DNA from: JBBTXM01 sp038062255
GTDB lineage: Bacteria; Patescibacteriota; Minisyncoccia; UBA11713; 2-01-FULL-45-33
Length of the DNA stretch: 37,637 nucleotides
Assembly: GCA_038062255.1 (NCBI GenBank)
Contig: JBBTXM010000020.1
Coordinates: forward strand, 1 to 37,637
Reading direction: 5' to 3'
Both the position numbers and the translations under genes were made by a program. The notes beneath the pieces are model-generated. The model saw only the letters and a list, made by a program, of their open reading frames with translations, searched no databases and was not told where the DNA came from. This document shows, piece after piece, positions 15,029-22,295 of the stretch. The stretch's first letter is position 1, and each line of letters begins with the position of its first letter.

Positions 15029-15385
15029 ATGAGAATCATGCTATCAATTTTACGAATCTTAACGGCGCTCTCTTTGTTTGGATTAGCTGTTAGTATTTTG
15101 GTTTTGATTGACTATGATTTGGGTTTTATCACTGATTTGTACATGGTATTATATGCTGTAGTTGCTTTTCCGCTGATACTTTCAGGCATTCCTTTTATAA
15201 TAGGCGAGGCCCTTTCCTTGTTTTTTGATTACTACTCTAATGATCTTACTTTTGTTGTTGAGACAGCAATTTCTTACGGATTTATATTTATCATTTTTTT
15301 CATTTTTTACAGTGAGCGGAAATCTCAAGTTCGCAAACTTTTGAAATCTCAAAATATCGATATGTCAAAACTTAACGATTCGTGA
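15029..15385 (+). CDS. Small integral membrane protein, about three TM helices
   Basis: 118 aa, family not recognised. Hydrophobic segments at about residues 5-27, 35-58 and 80-96 are followed by a basic, Lys/Arg-rich tail (SERKSQVRKLLKSQNIDMSKLND), probably cytoplasmic. No catalytic motif. It stands alone between trxB and the toxin-antitoxin pair with its own leaderless-type promoter, so a link to either neighbour is not shown. Confidence 0.6.
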   Translation: MRIMLSILRILTALSLFGLAVSILVLIDYDLGFITDLYMVLYAVVAFPLILSGIPFIIGEALSLFFDYYSNDLTFVVETAISYGFIFIIFFIFYSERKSQVRKLLKSQNIDMSKLNDS

Positions 15386-15397
15386 TACAATTTTTGT

Positions 15398-15448
15398 ATG
15401 AAAAATGTGCTTGAAAATTTTAATGGTTTTGATAATATAAATACATGA
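15398..15448 (+). CDS. Possible 16-codon leader ORF ahead of the antitoxin
   Basis: Encodes MKNVLENFNGFDNINT. A TACAAT at 15386-15391 ends exactly 6 nt before this ATG, the same spacing as the other leaderless genes here. Its TGA overlaps the antitoxin ATG (ATGA), so it could couple translation of the pair. No homology can be seen and it may be fortuitous. Confidence 0.3.
   Translation: MKNVLENFNGFDNINT
15430..15438 (+). promoter_or_regulatory. Extended -10 (TGaTAATAT) of the toxin-antitoxin pair, leaderless arrangement
   Basis: The hexamer TAATAT at 15433-15438 ends exactly 6 nt before ATG 15445. Confidence 0.45.
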
Positions 15449-15672
15449 GCCCAGTAATCACGTTGCCGAAAAAAAAGTATGAGGCCCTGGAAGAAAAAGC
15501 CAAGGCTTACGAGAACCTCATCAAAGCCATTTCTAGAGGTGGTTTTTTTGCTGTGCCGCCGATAAAGAAATCTATTGAAATAATAAAAGCGTTCAAAGAA
15601 ACTGGTCTTTACAATAAAAAGTTTTTAGGGAGTTTGGAGAAGGGGCTTAGGCGGTCTGATTATTTTGTTTAA
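15445..15672 (+). CDS. Putative antitoxin of a RelE/ParE-type module
   Basis: 75 aa. The N-terminus SPVITLPKKKYEALEEKAKAYENLIKAI looks like a beta strand plus coiled-coil helix, as in small DNA-binding antitoxins, and the C-terminal half is basic. It lies 5 nt before a RelE/ParE-fold toxin gene, the standard antitoxin-first order. The antitoxin call rests mainly on this context, because no named antitoxin family is recognised with certainty. It would neutralise the toxin and probably repress its own promoter, where an extended -10 overlaps the start region. Confidence 0.65.
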   Translation: MSPVITLPKKKYEALEEKAKAYENLIKAISRGGFFAVPPIKKSIEIIKAFKETGLYNKKFLGSLEKGLRRSDYFV

Positions 15673-15677
15673 AATTT

Positions 15678-15926
15678 ATGAAAATTTTGCCTCTTGGCTC
15701 GGAGCTTATTGAATATTTAAAAAAGAGAGGGCTGGCTACTAAGTTTGAAAAACAAAAGAACTTTTTTGAAGAGAATCCATTTCATCCAAGCTTAAATATA
15801 GAAATTTTAGAACCGAAAAATCTAGAGTTTTATAGCTTTAGAATAGACCGAAAATACCGGGCTATTTTTATTTATCGCGGCAATGGGGTTGTGGAAATAA
15901 TAGATATTAACAATCACTATAAATAA
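15678..15926 (+). CDS. RelE/ParE-superfamily toxin
   Basis: 82 aa, the size expected for the family. Seen: an N-terminal amphipathic helix pair (ELIEYLKKRGLATKFEKQKNFFEEN), the family turn NPFHPSLNIEIL, then the beta sheet with YSFRIDRKYRAIFIY and the C-terminal VEIIDINNHYK, the usual strand ending in a basic/aromatic residue. RelE-like members cleave mRNA on the ribosome and ParE-like members inhibit gyrase, and the sequence does not decide which applies. Encoded just after the putative antitoxin. The gap promoter begins right after its stop. Confidence 0.82.
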   Translation: MKILPLGSELIEYLKKRGLATKFEKQKNFFEENPFHPSLNIEILEPKNLEFYSFRIDRKYRAIFIYRGNGVVEIIDINNHYK

Positions 15927-15929
15927 AGC

Positions 15930-15935
15930 TACAAT
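15930..15935 (+). promoter_or_regulatory. -10 (TACAAT) of the gap operon, leaderless arrangement
   Basis: TACAAT ends exactly 6 nt before ATG 15942. It likely drives the gap-rpiB-rpe-tkt-pfkB-fba operon. Confidence 0.45.
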
Positions 15936-15941
15936 TTAAAT

Positions 15942-16979
15942 ATGAAAAAAACGCGAATTGCCATAAACGGGTTTGGGAGGATTGGGAGGTCGTTTTTCCG
16001 AGCTGCATTTGCAGGGAGGTCCTCCGAAGCTTTAGCGAAGGAGGATGGGCTGTTTATAGTGGCGGTTAACGACCTTTCGGACACCAAAACGCTTGCTTAT
16101 TTGCTCAAGTATGATTCTGTTTATGGAAGGTATGGCAAAAACGTAGAAGCAAAGGACGGGTATTTTGAAGTTGACGGAAAAGAAGTAAAAGTTTTTGCTG
16201 AAAAAGATCCCAAGAATCTGCCTTGGAAAGATTTGGGGGTGGATATTGTTGTTGAATCCACCGGATTTTTTACGGATGGCGAAAAAGCAAAAGCGCATAT
16301 TGAAGCGGGCGCCAAAAGAGTCGTGATTACGGCTCCGGCAAATGGCGACGCGCTGACTGCTTTGATTGGCGTAAATGATGACAGGTTCAATGGTGAGCAT
16401 CCGGTAACTTGCAACGCTTCCTGCACTACCAATTCTGTAGCGCCGGTTCTTCAAATTCTTTTAGAAAATTTTGGTATCAAAGACGCTATGCTTACCACTG
16501 TTCACGGATATACCGCGACTCAAAAATTGGTTGATGGTCCGGACGCAAAAGATGTCCGCAGAGGCAGAGCCGCGGGGGTAAACATTGTTCCTTCAAGTAC
16601 AGGCGCTTCGGAAGCGGTAACAAAAGCGATTCCGGCATTGGAAGGAAAATTTGATGCCGATTCAATAAGAGTGCCCACCATAACAGGTTCTTTGAGCATC
16701 ATAACGGCAAAGTTGGAAAAATCAGTTTCTATCGAAAATTTAAAAGATGTTTTTAAAAAATCCGCCAAAGATCCGCGCTGGGAAAAGGTTTTGAAAGTTA
16801 CGGAAGATCCCATTGTTTCTACCGATATAATAGGCGAACCTTACGGAGCGATTGTCGACCTTTCTCTTACTAAAGTTGTGGGCGCGGATCTGGTTAAAGT
16901 ATTCTCTTGGTACGACAACGAGGCTGGCTATACGGCAACACTTGTTGAACATGTTAAAAGAGTTGCGCAAGGAATATGA
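15942..16979 (+). CDS. gap: Glyceraldehyde-3-phosphate dehydrogenase, type I
   Basis: 345 aa. Oxidises and phosphorylates glyceraldehyde 3-phosphate with NAD(P) in glycolysis. Seen: the NAD-binding INGFGRIGRSFFRAAF at the N-terminus, the VAVNDLSD strand end, the catalytic Cys161 in NASCTTN, the HGYTATQ motif with its His, the RRGRAAGVNIVPSSTGA phosphate site and the C-terminal WYDNEAGY. The catalytic Cys is about 9 positions later than usual because residues 24-36 contain an insertion encoded by a palindrome-like element at 16020-16045. First gene of the sugar-phosphate operon; its TGA overlaps the rpiB start (ATGA). Confidence 0.97.
   Translation: MKKTRIAINGFGRIGRSFFRAAFAGRSSEALAKEDGLFIVAVNDLSDTKTLAYLLKYDSVYGRYGKNVEAKDGYFEVDGKEVKVFAEKDPKNLPWKDLGVDIVVESTGFFTDGEKAKAHIEAGAKRVVITAPANGDALTALIGVNDDRFNGEHPVTCNASCTTNSVAPVLQILLENFGIKDAMLTTVHGYTATQKLVDGPDAKDVRRGRAAGVNIVPSSTGASEAVTKAIPALEGKFDADSIRVPTITGSLSIITAKLEKSVSIENLKDVFKKSAKDPRWEKVLKVTEDPIVSTDIIGEPYGAIVDLSLTKVVGADLVKVFSWYDNEAGYTATLVEHVKRVAQGI
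16020..16045. repeat. In-frame palindromic element inside gap
   Basis: Arms TCCTCC and GGAGGA around 14 nt that hold a small GCT/AGC stem. It encodes the SSEALAKED part of a stretch that is about 9 residues longer than in typical GAPDH. Confidence 0.75.
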
Positions 16980-17428
16980 AAATCTATCTTGGCGCGGACC
17001 ATCGCGGGTTTGAGTTGAAAGAAAAAATAAAAAAGTGGCTTTCGGAATGGGGCTATGAGTTCGAAGACATGGGCGCATTTTCGTACGATAAAAATGACGA
17101 TTATCCGGATTTCGCTCGCAAAGTTGCTGAAAGAGTTGCGAAGGATCCCAAGCACAGTCGAGGAGTGCTTTTATGTGGTTCTGGAGTTGGAGTTGCGATT
17201 ACGGCAAACAAAGTAAAAGGCATCAGAGCCGGCACCGCCATAAGCGCAAAACAAATCAAAGATTCAGTAAATGATGAAGACACTAATATTTTAGCAATTT
17301 CAGCAGATTATTTTTCCGAAGAAGAAACCAAGGAAATAGCGAAATCGTTTATTGAGGCAAAATTTTCGGGCGAAGAAAGGCATATACGGAGAATTAATAA
17401 GATAAAAGAAATCGAACAGAATGGCTGA
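16976..17428 (+). CDS. rpiB: Ribose-5-phosphate isomerase B (RpiB/LacAB family)
   Basis: 150 aa, the usual length. Interconverts ribose 5-phosphate and ribulose 5-phosphate. Seen: the N-terminal IYLGADHRGFELKEKI, DYPDFARKVAERV, the catalytic-loop Cys in VLLCGSGVGVAITANKVKGIRAG, and DTNILAISADY. The family sequence CGSGxGxxIAANKxxGIRA is well matched. Overlaps gap by 4 nt upstream and rpe by 8 nt downstream, so it is tightly co-translated. The C-terminus is slightly extended and basic. Confidence 0.93.
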   Translation: MKIYLGADHRGFELKEKIKKWLSEWGYEFEDMGAFSYDKNDDYPDFARKVAERVAKDPKHSRGVLLCGSGVGVAITANKVKGIRAGTAISAKQIKDSVNDEDTNILAISADYFSEEETKEIAKSFIEAKFSGEERHIRRINKIKEIEQNG

Positions 17429-18068
17429 AATTATTCCATCTATAAATGTAGATAATTTTGAAGAGCTATCCCGCCGCATAAAACTGGTGGAGCCGTACGT
17501 CGATTGGGTGCATATTGATGTTTCCGACGGAACTTTCACCGACCATGTAAGCTGGCACGAAAGCAAAGATTTAATAGGTTTTGAAACAAAAGTGAAAATC
17601 GAAGTCCATCTGATGGTTGATAGGCCCGAAAAGAAAATCGCCTCATGGCTTCTGACTCCAGCTGCAAGATTAATTTTCCACCAAGAAGCCACAAAAAACC
17701 ACGAATTGGTCATAGAAAAAATCCACGAGGCTAAAAGAGAAGCTGGTATTGCGATTCGGCCGGATACACCGTGGCTAAAACTTTTCCCGTATTTCGGCAA
17801 AGTTGAGCTACTACAAGTTTTGGCGGTTTCGCCTGGGCCTTCGGGGCAGGCTTTAAGCGAAGAAGCGATTCATAAAATAGGGCATATTAAACATACTTGC
17901 CATCCGTGTATAATAGAAGTTGACGGAGGCGTTAATTTGCAGAATGCCCAAATTTTAACAAAAGAAGGGGCGGACATACTGGTGGTGGGAAAGGCGATAT
18001 TTGAAGCCGAAAATTTAAAAGGGGCGATAGATGAATTAAAAACACTAAGCAACCAGGTTGCTAAGTAG
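17421..18068 (+). CDS. rpe: Ribulose-phosphate 3-epimerase
   Basis: 215 aa. Interconverts ribulose 5-phosphate and xylulose 5-phosphate. Seen: the N-terminal IIPSINVDN, the catalytic-site HIDVSDGTFTDHVSW (His and Asp), VHLMV, VLAVSPGPSGQ in place of the usual VNPGFGGQ, and IIEVDGGVN with the second catalytic Asp. The last residues LSNQVAK and the TAG stop are encoded by a family-A palindrome, the same peptide found inside RAYT-A, so the natural C-terminus has been altered. Starts within the end of rpiB. Confidence 0.93.
   Translation: MAEIIPSINVDNFEELSRRIKLVEPYVDWVHIDVSDGTFTDHVSWHESKDLIGFETKVKIEVHLMVDRPEKKIASWLLTPAARLIFHQEATKNHELVIEKIHEAKREAGIAIRPDTPWLKLFPYFGKVELLQVLAVSPGPSGQALSEEAIHKIGHIKHTCHPCIIEVDGGVNLQNAQILTKEGADILVVGKAIFEAENLKGAIDELKTLSNQVAK
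18044..18066. repeat. REP-like palindrome, family A, copy 5 (3' end of rpe)
   Basis: One mismatch to copies 2-4 (ACTAAG instead of ACTTAG in the left arm). It encodes the LSNQVAK tail of rpe, and its last T begins the rpe stop. Confidence 0.9.
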
Positions 18069-18070
18069 TT

Positions 18071-18091
18071 ACTTAGCAACCTGGTTGCTGA
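18071..18091. repeat. REP-like palindrome, family A, copy 6, inverted relative to copy 5
   Basis: Arms ACTTAGCAACC and GGTTGCT around central T, so it is in the opposite orientation. With copy 5 it forms a perfect 19-bp inverted repeat (18048-18066 / 18071-18089) with loop AGTT, a REPIN-like arrangement inside the operon. Confidence 0.9.
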
Positions 18092-18098
18092 AAATGTT

Positions 18099-18956
18099 AT
18101 GATTTTACACGACGATAAAATAAAATTTCTTGAGGAAATGGCGGCGAAGGTCCGCTACGATACTATTGAATCCGTGATTAACGCAGGTTCCGGGCATGTT
18201 GCCGGACCTTTGGATATGGCGGATATTTTTACAGCGATGTATTTTCATATATTGAAGCATGACCCCAAAAATCCGAATTGGGACGGGCGCGATAGGTTAA
18301 TTTTATCAAACGGCCATATTTGCCCGGTGCAGTATGCGACAATGGCTCACGCGGGGTATTTTCCGGTTGAAGAATTAAAAACTTTAAGGAAATTCGGAAC
18401 TCGCTTACAGGGCCATCCGCATCGGCAAGCGCTTCCAGGCATAGAAACAACTTCCGGCCCTTTGGGTTCTGGCCTCTCGCAGGCTGTGGGAATGGCAATT
18501 GGACTCAAAATGGATGAAAAAACAAACCAAGTTTTTGCGCTGCTGTCCGACGGCGAGCAGGAATGCGGGCAGACATGGGAAGCGGCAATGCTTGCTGGGA
18601 AATTGAAATTGGATAATATCACCGCGATAATCGACCGAAACAACATACAAATAGACGGCATGACAGAAGATATAATGCCACTCGAACCGCTCAAAGAAAA
18701 ATACGAAGCTTTCAATTGGCATGTTTTAGAAATAAACGGGCATGATTTTCATGAAATAGTAAACGCTGTAGAAACTGCCCGGGCGATTTTTGAGAAACCT
18801 GTTGTAATTATTGCCCACACAATCGCCGGCAAAGGCGTGGATTTTATGGAATTTAAATATCCGTGGCATTCAAAAGTATTCAAGCCTGAAGAGGCCAAGG
18901 AAGCTTTGAGACAGCTTCGAACATTACAAGGCAAAATACAAAGCGAACACCAATAA
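18099..18956 (+). CDS. Transketolase, N-terminal (thiamine diphosphate-binding) subunit
   Basis: 285 aa. Split transketolase: this half binds ThDP and metal, and the next gene supplies the pyrimidine-binding half. Seen: SGHVAGPLDMADI (family GHxGG region), LSNGHICPVQYA, GHPHRQALPGIETTSGPLGSGLSQAVGMA, and the ThDP motif LSDGEQECGQTWEAA with Asn later in IDRNNIQIDG. It transfers two-carbon ketol units in the non-oxidative pentose phosphate pathway. Starts 8 nt after the inverted palindrome pair that separates it from rpe. Confidence 0.93.
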   Translation: MILHDDKIKFLEEMAAKVRYDTIESVINAGSGHVAGPLDMADIFTAMYFHILKHDPKNPNWDGRDRLILSNGHICPVQYATMAHAGYFPVEELKTLRKFGTRLQGHPHRQALPGIETTSGPLGSGLSQAVGMAIGLKMDEKTNQVFALLSDGEQECGQTWEAAMLAGKLKLDNITAIIDRNNIQIDGMTEDIMPLEPLKEKYEAFNWHVLEINGHDFHEIVNAVETARAIFEKPVVIIAHTIAGKGVDFMEFKYPWHSKVFKPEEAKEALRQLRTLQGKIQSEHQ

Positions 18957-18957
18957 A

Positions 18958-19959
18958 ATGCCGATAAATAAAAAATCAAAACTTGTAGAAAATATTTTCG
19001 ATGCCGGAAAAATCGAACAAAAGCCCACAAGAGACGGCTATGGTCTGGGGCTTTTGCAGGCAGGAGATGAAAATCCAAATATAGTTGCGCTTTGCGCGGA
19101 TTTGATTGAATCAACGAGGACAGAAGCTTTCGCCAAAAAATATCCGGCAAGATTTGTTGAAATGGGAGTGGCGGAGCAGAATATGGCTTCGGTCGCCGCG
19201 GGGCTTTCGGCCATAGGAAAAATTCCATACATAACTTCATACGCGATGTTCAGCCCGGGCAGAAATTGGGAACAGATTCGCACGACTATTTGCTACAATG
19301 AACGCAACGTAAAAATTATCGGTTCGCATACGGGAGTATCGGTTGGCCCGGACGGCGCAACGCATCAGGCGATAGAGGATATCGCCATAACTCGCCCAAT
19401 TGCCAATATGACGGTTATCGCTCCTTGCGATATGCACGAAGGCCAAAAAGCGGCTTACGCGGTTTCAAAAATAGACGGTCCTTGCTACATAAGGTACGCG
19501 CGGGAAAAAACTCCGGTGTTTACCACGGAGTACTCTCCGTTTGAAATCGGCAAGGCTGAAGTATTTTTCGAGTCGGATAAAACTCCGGACGTTGCGATTA
19601 TCGCTTGCGGGCCTCTTGTCCACAACGCGCTTTTGGCGGCGGAAGAGTTGGAGAAAAAGGGAATTGCGGTTCGCGTGATAAATAATCACACCATAAAACC
19701 CATGGATGAAAAAATGATTATAAAATCCGCCAAAGACGCTGGCGCTGTGGTAACTGTTGAAGAGCACCAAATTGCTGGAGGCATGGGTTCGGCTGTTGCA
19801 GAAGTTTTGGCAAAAAACCATCCTGTGCCGATTGAATTTATCGGAGTTCAAAACCACTTTGGCGAATCCGGAAATCCAAACGAGTTGCTTGAACATTTTG
19901 GAATGGGTGTTGCGCATATTAAAGACGCAGTTAAAAAAGTTTTAAAAAGAAAAAAATGA
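18958..19959 (+). CDS. Transketolase, C-terminal (pyrimidine-binding) subunit
   Basis: 333 aa. Completes the split transketolase. Seen: TRDGYGLGLLQAG, FVEMGVAEQNMASVAAGLSA with the conserved Glu that activates thiamine diphosphate, the HTGVSVGPDGATHQAIEDIA loop, and the C-terminal domain VVTVEEHQIAGGMGSAVAEVL. Starts 1 nt after the N-terminal subunit's stop, and its own stop overlaps the PfkB gene, so the subunits are made together. Confidence 0.93.
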   Translation: MPINKKSKLVENIFDAGKIEQKPTRDGYGLGLLQAGDENPNIVALCADLIESTRTEAFAKKYPARFVEMGVAEQNMASVAAGLSAIGKIPYITSYAMFSPGRNWEQIRTTICYNERNVKIIGSHTGVSVGPDGATHQAIEDIAITRPIANMTVIAPCDMHEGQKAAYAVSKIDGPCYIRYAREKTPVFTTEYSPFEIGKAEVFFESDKTPDVAIIACGPLVHNALLAAEELEKKGIAVRVINNHTIKPMDEKMIIKSAKDAGAVVTVEEHQIAGGMGSAVAEVLAKNHPVPIEFIGVQNHFGESGNPNELLEHFGMGVAHIKDAVKKVLKRKK

Positions 19960-20948
19960 ATCAATACGATTTCGTAGGAATAGGAGATATTGTAACCGAT
20001 GCTTTTATACATTTAAAAGAAGCTTCGGTGCATTGCGATATCAACAAAGAAAAATGCCAAATTTGCATGAAATTTGGCGACAAAATTCCGTATGACGAAG
20101 TTTACGTTGTTCCTGCCGTAGGCAATAGTTCCAATGCTTCCGTGGCGGCATCGCGCTTGGGGCTCAAAAGCGCGTTGGTAAGCAACGTGGGCGACGACTA
20201 TTACGGCAATGAATGTCTAGAAGCTCTTAAAAAAGAAAATGTTGCAACGGAATTTATAAAAACTCAAGCCGGCAAAAAAACAAATTACCATTATGTTTTG
20301 TGGTTTGAGGATGATAGAACCATTTTAATAAAGCACCAGGAATACGAATACAAATTGCCCGACATAGGCCAGCCAAAATGGATTTATTTTTCTTCAATTG
20401 GTTCTAATTCACTGCCTTTCCATGAAGAGTTGGAAAAATATTTAACTTTGCATGACGGCAAAATAAAATTAGCGTTTCAGCCAGGCACATACCAAATCAA
20501 ATTTGGAAAAGACGAGCTTTCATATTTTTACGGGAGAGCGGAAATTGTTTTTATAAATAAAGACGAGGCCCAGAGAATTTTGGAAATTTCTGAAAATGAT
20601 ATAAAAATTCTTTTGGAAGAAACGCGCAAACTCGGCCCCAAAATTGTTGTGATAACCGACGGCCCCAAGGGCGCGTATTCTTATGATGGCGAAAAAATGC
20701 TTTTTATGCCGGCGTATCCGGACCCCAAGCCTCCCTATGAACGCACTGGAGCGGGGGACGCTTTTTCTTCAACTTTCACGGCGGCGATGGCTCTCGGCAA
20801 AAGCGTTCGCGAGGCTTTGATGTGGGCGCCGATAAACTCAATGTCTGTGGTGCAGGATATTGGGGCGCGAGCCGGTCTTTTGACGCGCGCGCAACTAGAA
20901 GATTATTTAAAAAAAGCGCCGGAAGATTATAAACCGGTTAAAATTTAA
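19956..20948 (+). CDS. PfkB-family sugar kinase
   Basis: 330 aa. ATP-dependent kinase of the ribokinase/PfkB family. Seen: the N-terminal FVGIGDIVTDAF, the substrate-side GNSSNASVAASRLGL, SNVGDDYYGNECLEAL, the ATP-side VVITDGPKGAYSY, and the catalytic motif ERTGAGDAFSSTF with the base Asp. An N-terminal loop has three Cys (HCDINKEKCQIC). Context points to phosphorylation of a sugar phosphate in this glycolysis/pentose-phosphate operon. Fructose 6-phosphate or sedoheptulose 7-phosphate would both fit with the adjacent aldolase, and the sequence alone does not decide. Overlaps tktC by 4 nt. Confidence 0.88.
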   Translation: MNQYDFVGIGDIVTDAFIHLKEASVHCDINKEKCQICMKFGDKIPYDEVYVVPAVGNSSNASVAASRLGLKSALVSNVGDDYYGNECLEALKKENVATEFIKTQAGKKTNYHYVLWFEDDRTILIKHQEYEYKLPDIGQPKWIYFSSIGSNSLPFHEELEKYLTLHDGKIKLAFQPGTYQIKFGKDELSYFYGRAEIVFINKDEAQRILEISENDIKILLEETRKLGPKIVVITDGPKGAYSYDGEKMLFMPAYPDPKPPYERTGAGDAFSSTFTAAMALGKSVREALMWAPINSMSVVQDIGARAGLLTRAQLEDYLKKAPEDYKPVKI

Positions 20949-20959
20949 AATTTTAAAAG

Positions 20960-21838
20960 ATGATTCTAAACCAAATTCTAAAAGAAGCGCTGCGAGGCGG
21001 CTGGTCTACTGGGCATTTTAATGTGTCAGAATTGGACCATATGCGGGCTATAGTTGAAGTTTGTTCCGAAGTCCGAGCTCCGGCGATTATCGGCACATCC
21101 GAAGGCGAAAGAAAACACTTGGGATTATTGGAGGCCGTTGCTTTGCGCGACGCCTTTAAAAAAGAATTTAATATTCCGATTTTTTTAAACGCTGACCACA
21201 CAAAAAGCGTTTCTGTGGCAAAAGAGGCGATAGACGCGGGATACGATTCCATTCATATCGATTTGTCAGCCTTGTCTTTTGAAGAAAATATGGTTGGAAC
21301 ACGCGAAATAGTGGAGTACGCAAAACAACATTCTAACATTCTGCAGAATGTTAGAATGTCGATAGAGGGCGAAGTTGGGTATTTGCGGGGTGAATCTAAA
21401 ATACAAAAAGAAAAAATAAAAATAAGCAAAGACGATTATACAAAACCAGAAGAAGCCAGAGAATTTGTGGAGCGAACCGGTGTAGATAGGCTTGCAATCG
21501 CCGTTGGCAATGTTCATGGGCTTTCTCCGGAAGAACCGGAACTTGATATTGAGTTGATACAAAAAATAAGAAAGGCAGTTCCGGAAAATGTTGCTTTGGT
21601 GCTTCACGGAGGGAGCGGTATTCCCGATGAACAAATCAAAGAATCCATAAAAGCTGGGATTTCCAATATCCATATAAACACGGATTTGCGAAAAGCTTTT
21701 GCCGAAGGGCTACGGGACTCAATAGAAAAAAATCCCGACGAAGTCGCGATGTATAAATTGGACAAAGAGGCGATAGAAGCCATGAAAGCAGTCATAAAAC
21801 AAAAATTGGCGCTCTTTTCGAGCGCCAATCGGATATAG
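20960..21838 (+). CDS. fba: Class II fructose-bisphosphate aldolase
   Basis: 292 aa. Zn-dependent aldolase. Ligands and active-site regions seen: the STGHFNVS start, NADHTKS with the metal His, IEGEVGYL (Glu), VGNVHGL (His), LHGGSGIPDEQI (His) and NIHINTDLRKAF. A perfect 32-nt palindrome at 21328-21359 encodes most of HSNILQNVRM between IVEYAK and SIEGEVG, where relatives have only a short link. The last codons form the stem of a terminator that works on the opposite strand. Last gene of the sugar operon; its stop abuts the convergent 42-aa gene with no spacing. Confidence 0.95.
   Translation: MILNQILKEALRGGWSTGHFNVSELDHMRAIVEVCSEVRAPAIIGTSEGERKHLGLLEAVALRDAFKKEFNIPIFLNADHTKSVSVAKEAIDAGYDSIHIDLSALSFEENMVGTREIVEYAKQHSNILQNVRMSIEGEVGYLRGESKIQKEKIKISKDDYTKPEEAREFVERTGVDRLAIAVGNVHGLSPEEPELDIELIQKIRKAVPENVALVLHGGSGIPDEQIKESIKAGISNIHINTDLRKAFAEGLRDSIEKNPDEVAMYKLDKEAIEAMKAVIKQKLALFSSANRI
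21328..21359. repeat. Perfect 32-nt palindrome in frame inside fba
   Basis: 16-bp arms: ACATTCTAACATTCTG and CAGAATGTTAGAATGT, no spacer. It is read through in frame and has different sequence from the other palindrome families here. Confidence 0.93.
21806..21828 (-). terminator. Minus-strand intrinsic terminator inside the fba 3' end
   Basis: Perfect 9-bp stem TTGGCGCTC / GAGCGCCAA with a 5-nt loop. Reading the minus strand it is followed by TTTTTGTTTT, whereas on the plus strand no T-tract follows. It terminates the two small minus-strand genes within antisense fba sequence. Confidence 0.8.
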
Positions 21839-21967
21839 TTATTTATTTTGTGTGGGATCTGGGCGCGGTTGATAGTCGCCAGTGGGGGTTTTAAGAATCT
21901 GCGATCTTATATAAAACATGAGAAGAAGCCATGTCATTAGCGCCAAAAATACAATGGCTTTTCTCAT
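21839..21967 (-). CDS. 42-aa membrane peptide
   Basis: Reads MRKAIVFLALMTWLLLMF with a single hydrophobic helix (about residues 4-20), then a short hydrophilic tail ending DPTQNK. Its ATG overlaps the TAA of the 95-aa gene by one base (TAATG), indicating coupled translation, and a dedicated terminator follows. Not recognised. Probably a membrane or secreted small protein partner of the 95-aa protein. Confidence 0.55.
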   Translation of the reverse strand: MRKAIVFLALMTWLLLMFYIRSQILKTPTGDYQPRPDPTQNK

Positions 21968-22254
21968 TATTCGCCCCATTCTTTGCAATTTCGGTAGATT
22001 TGGCTGTAAGCGATTGAAGCTTTGGATTTGGCGATTCGCGGGTCGAAATCAACGACTTGTCCTGCGAGATCTTCCGCTCCTTTTTCCGCGAGCTCTTTGG
22101 CTTTGTCGTAATAGGTTTTACACACATTTTGATTTTGTTGCGCCATAACAGGTGGCGGGCCAAATGGAACATACCCTCCTTTTATAGGCCAAGCCATTAA
22201 AATGCCGACTAACGCAAGCATAAAAAATGTACCAATTTTCTCTCCTAGATTCAC
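21967..22254 (-). CDS. 95-aa secreted or membrane-anchored small protein
   Basis: GTG start at 22254, chosen because AAGGAGAG lies just upstream on the minus strand (22261-22268). The N-terminal hydrophobic helix (about residues 8-24, TFFMLALVGILMAWPI) is followed by a Gly/Pro-rich turn and a helical domain with two Cys (QNVCKTYYDKAKELAEKG ... YRNCKEW) that may pair. Family not recognised. It forms a two-gene unit with the 42-aa peptide. Confidence 0.65.
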   Translation of the reverse strand: MNLGEKIGTFFMLALVGILMAWPIKGGYVPFGPPPVMAQQNQNVCKTYYDKAKELAEKGAEDLAGQVVDFDPRIAKSKASIAYSQIYRNCKEWGE

Positions 22255-22295
22255 TTGTTACTCTCCTTTCTTCCATAGGCAACTTACCACGATAT

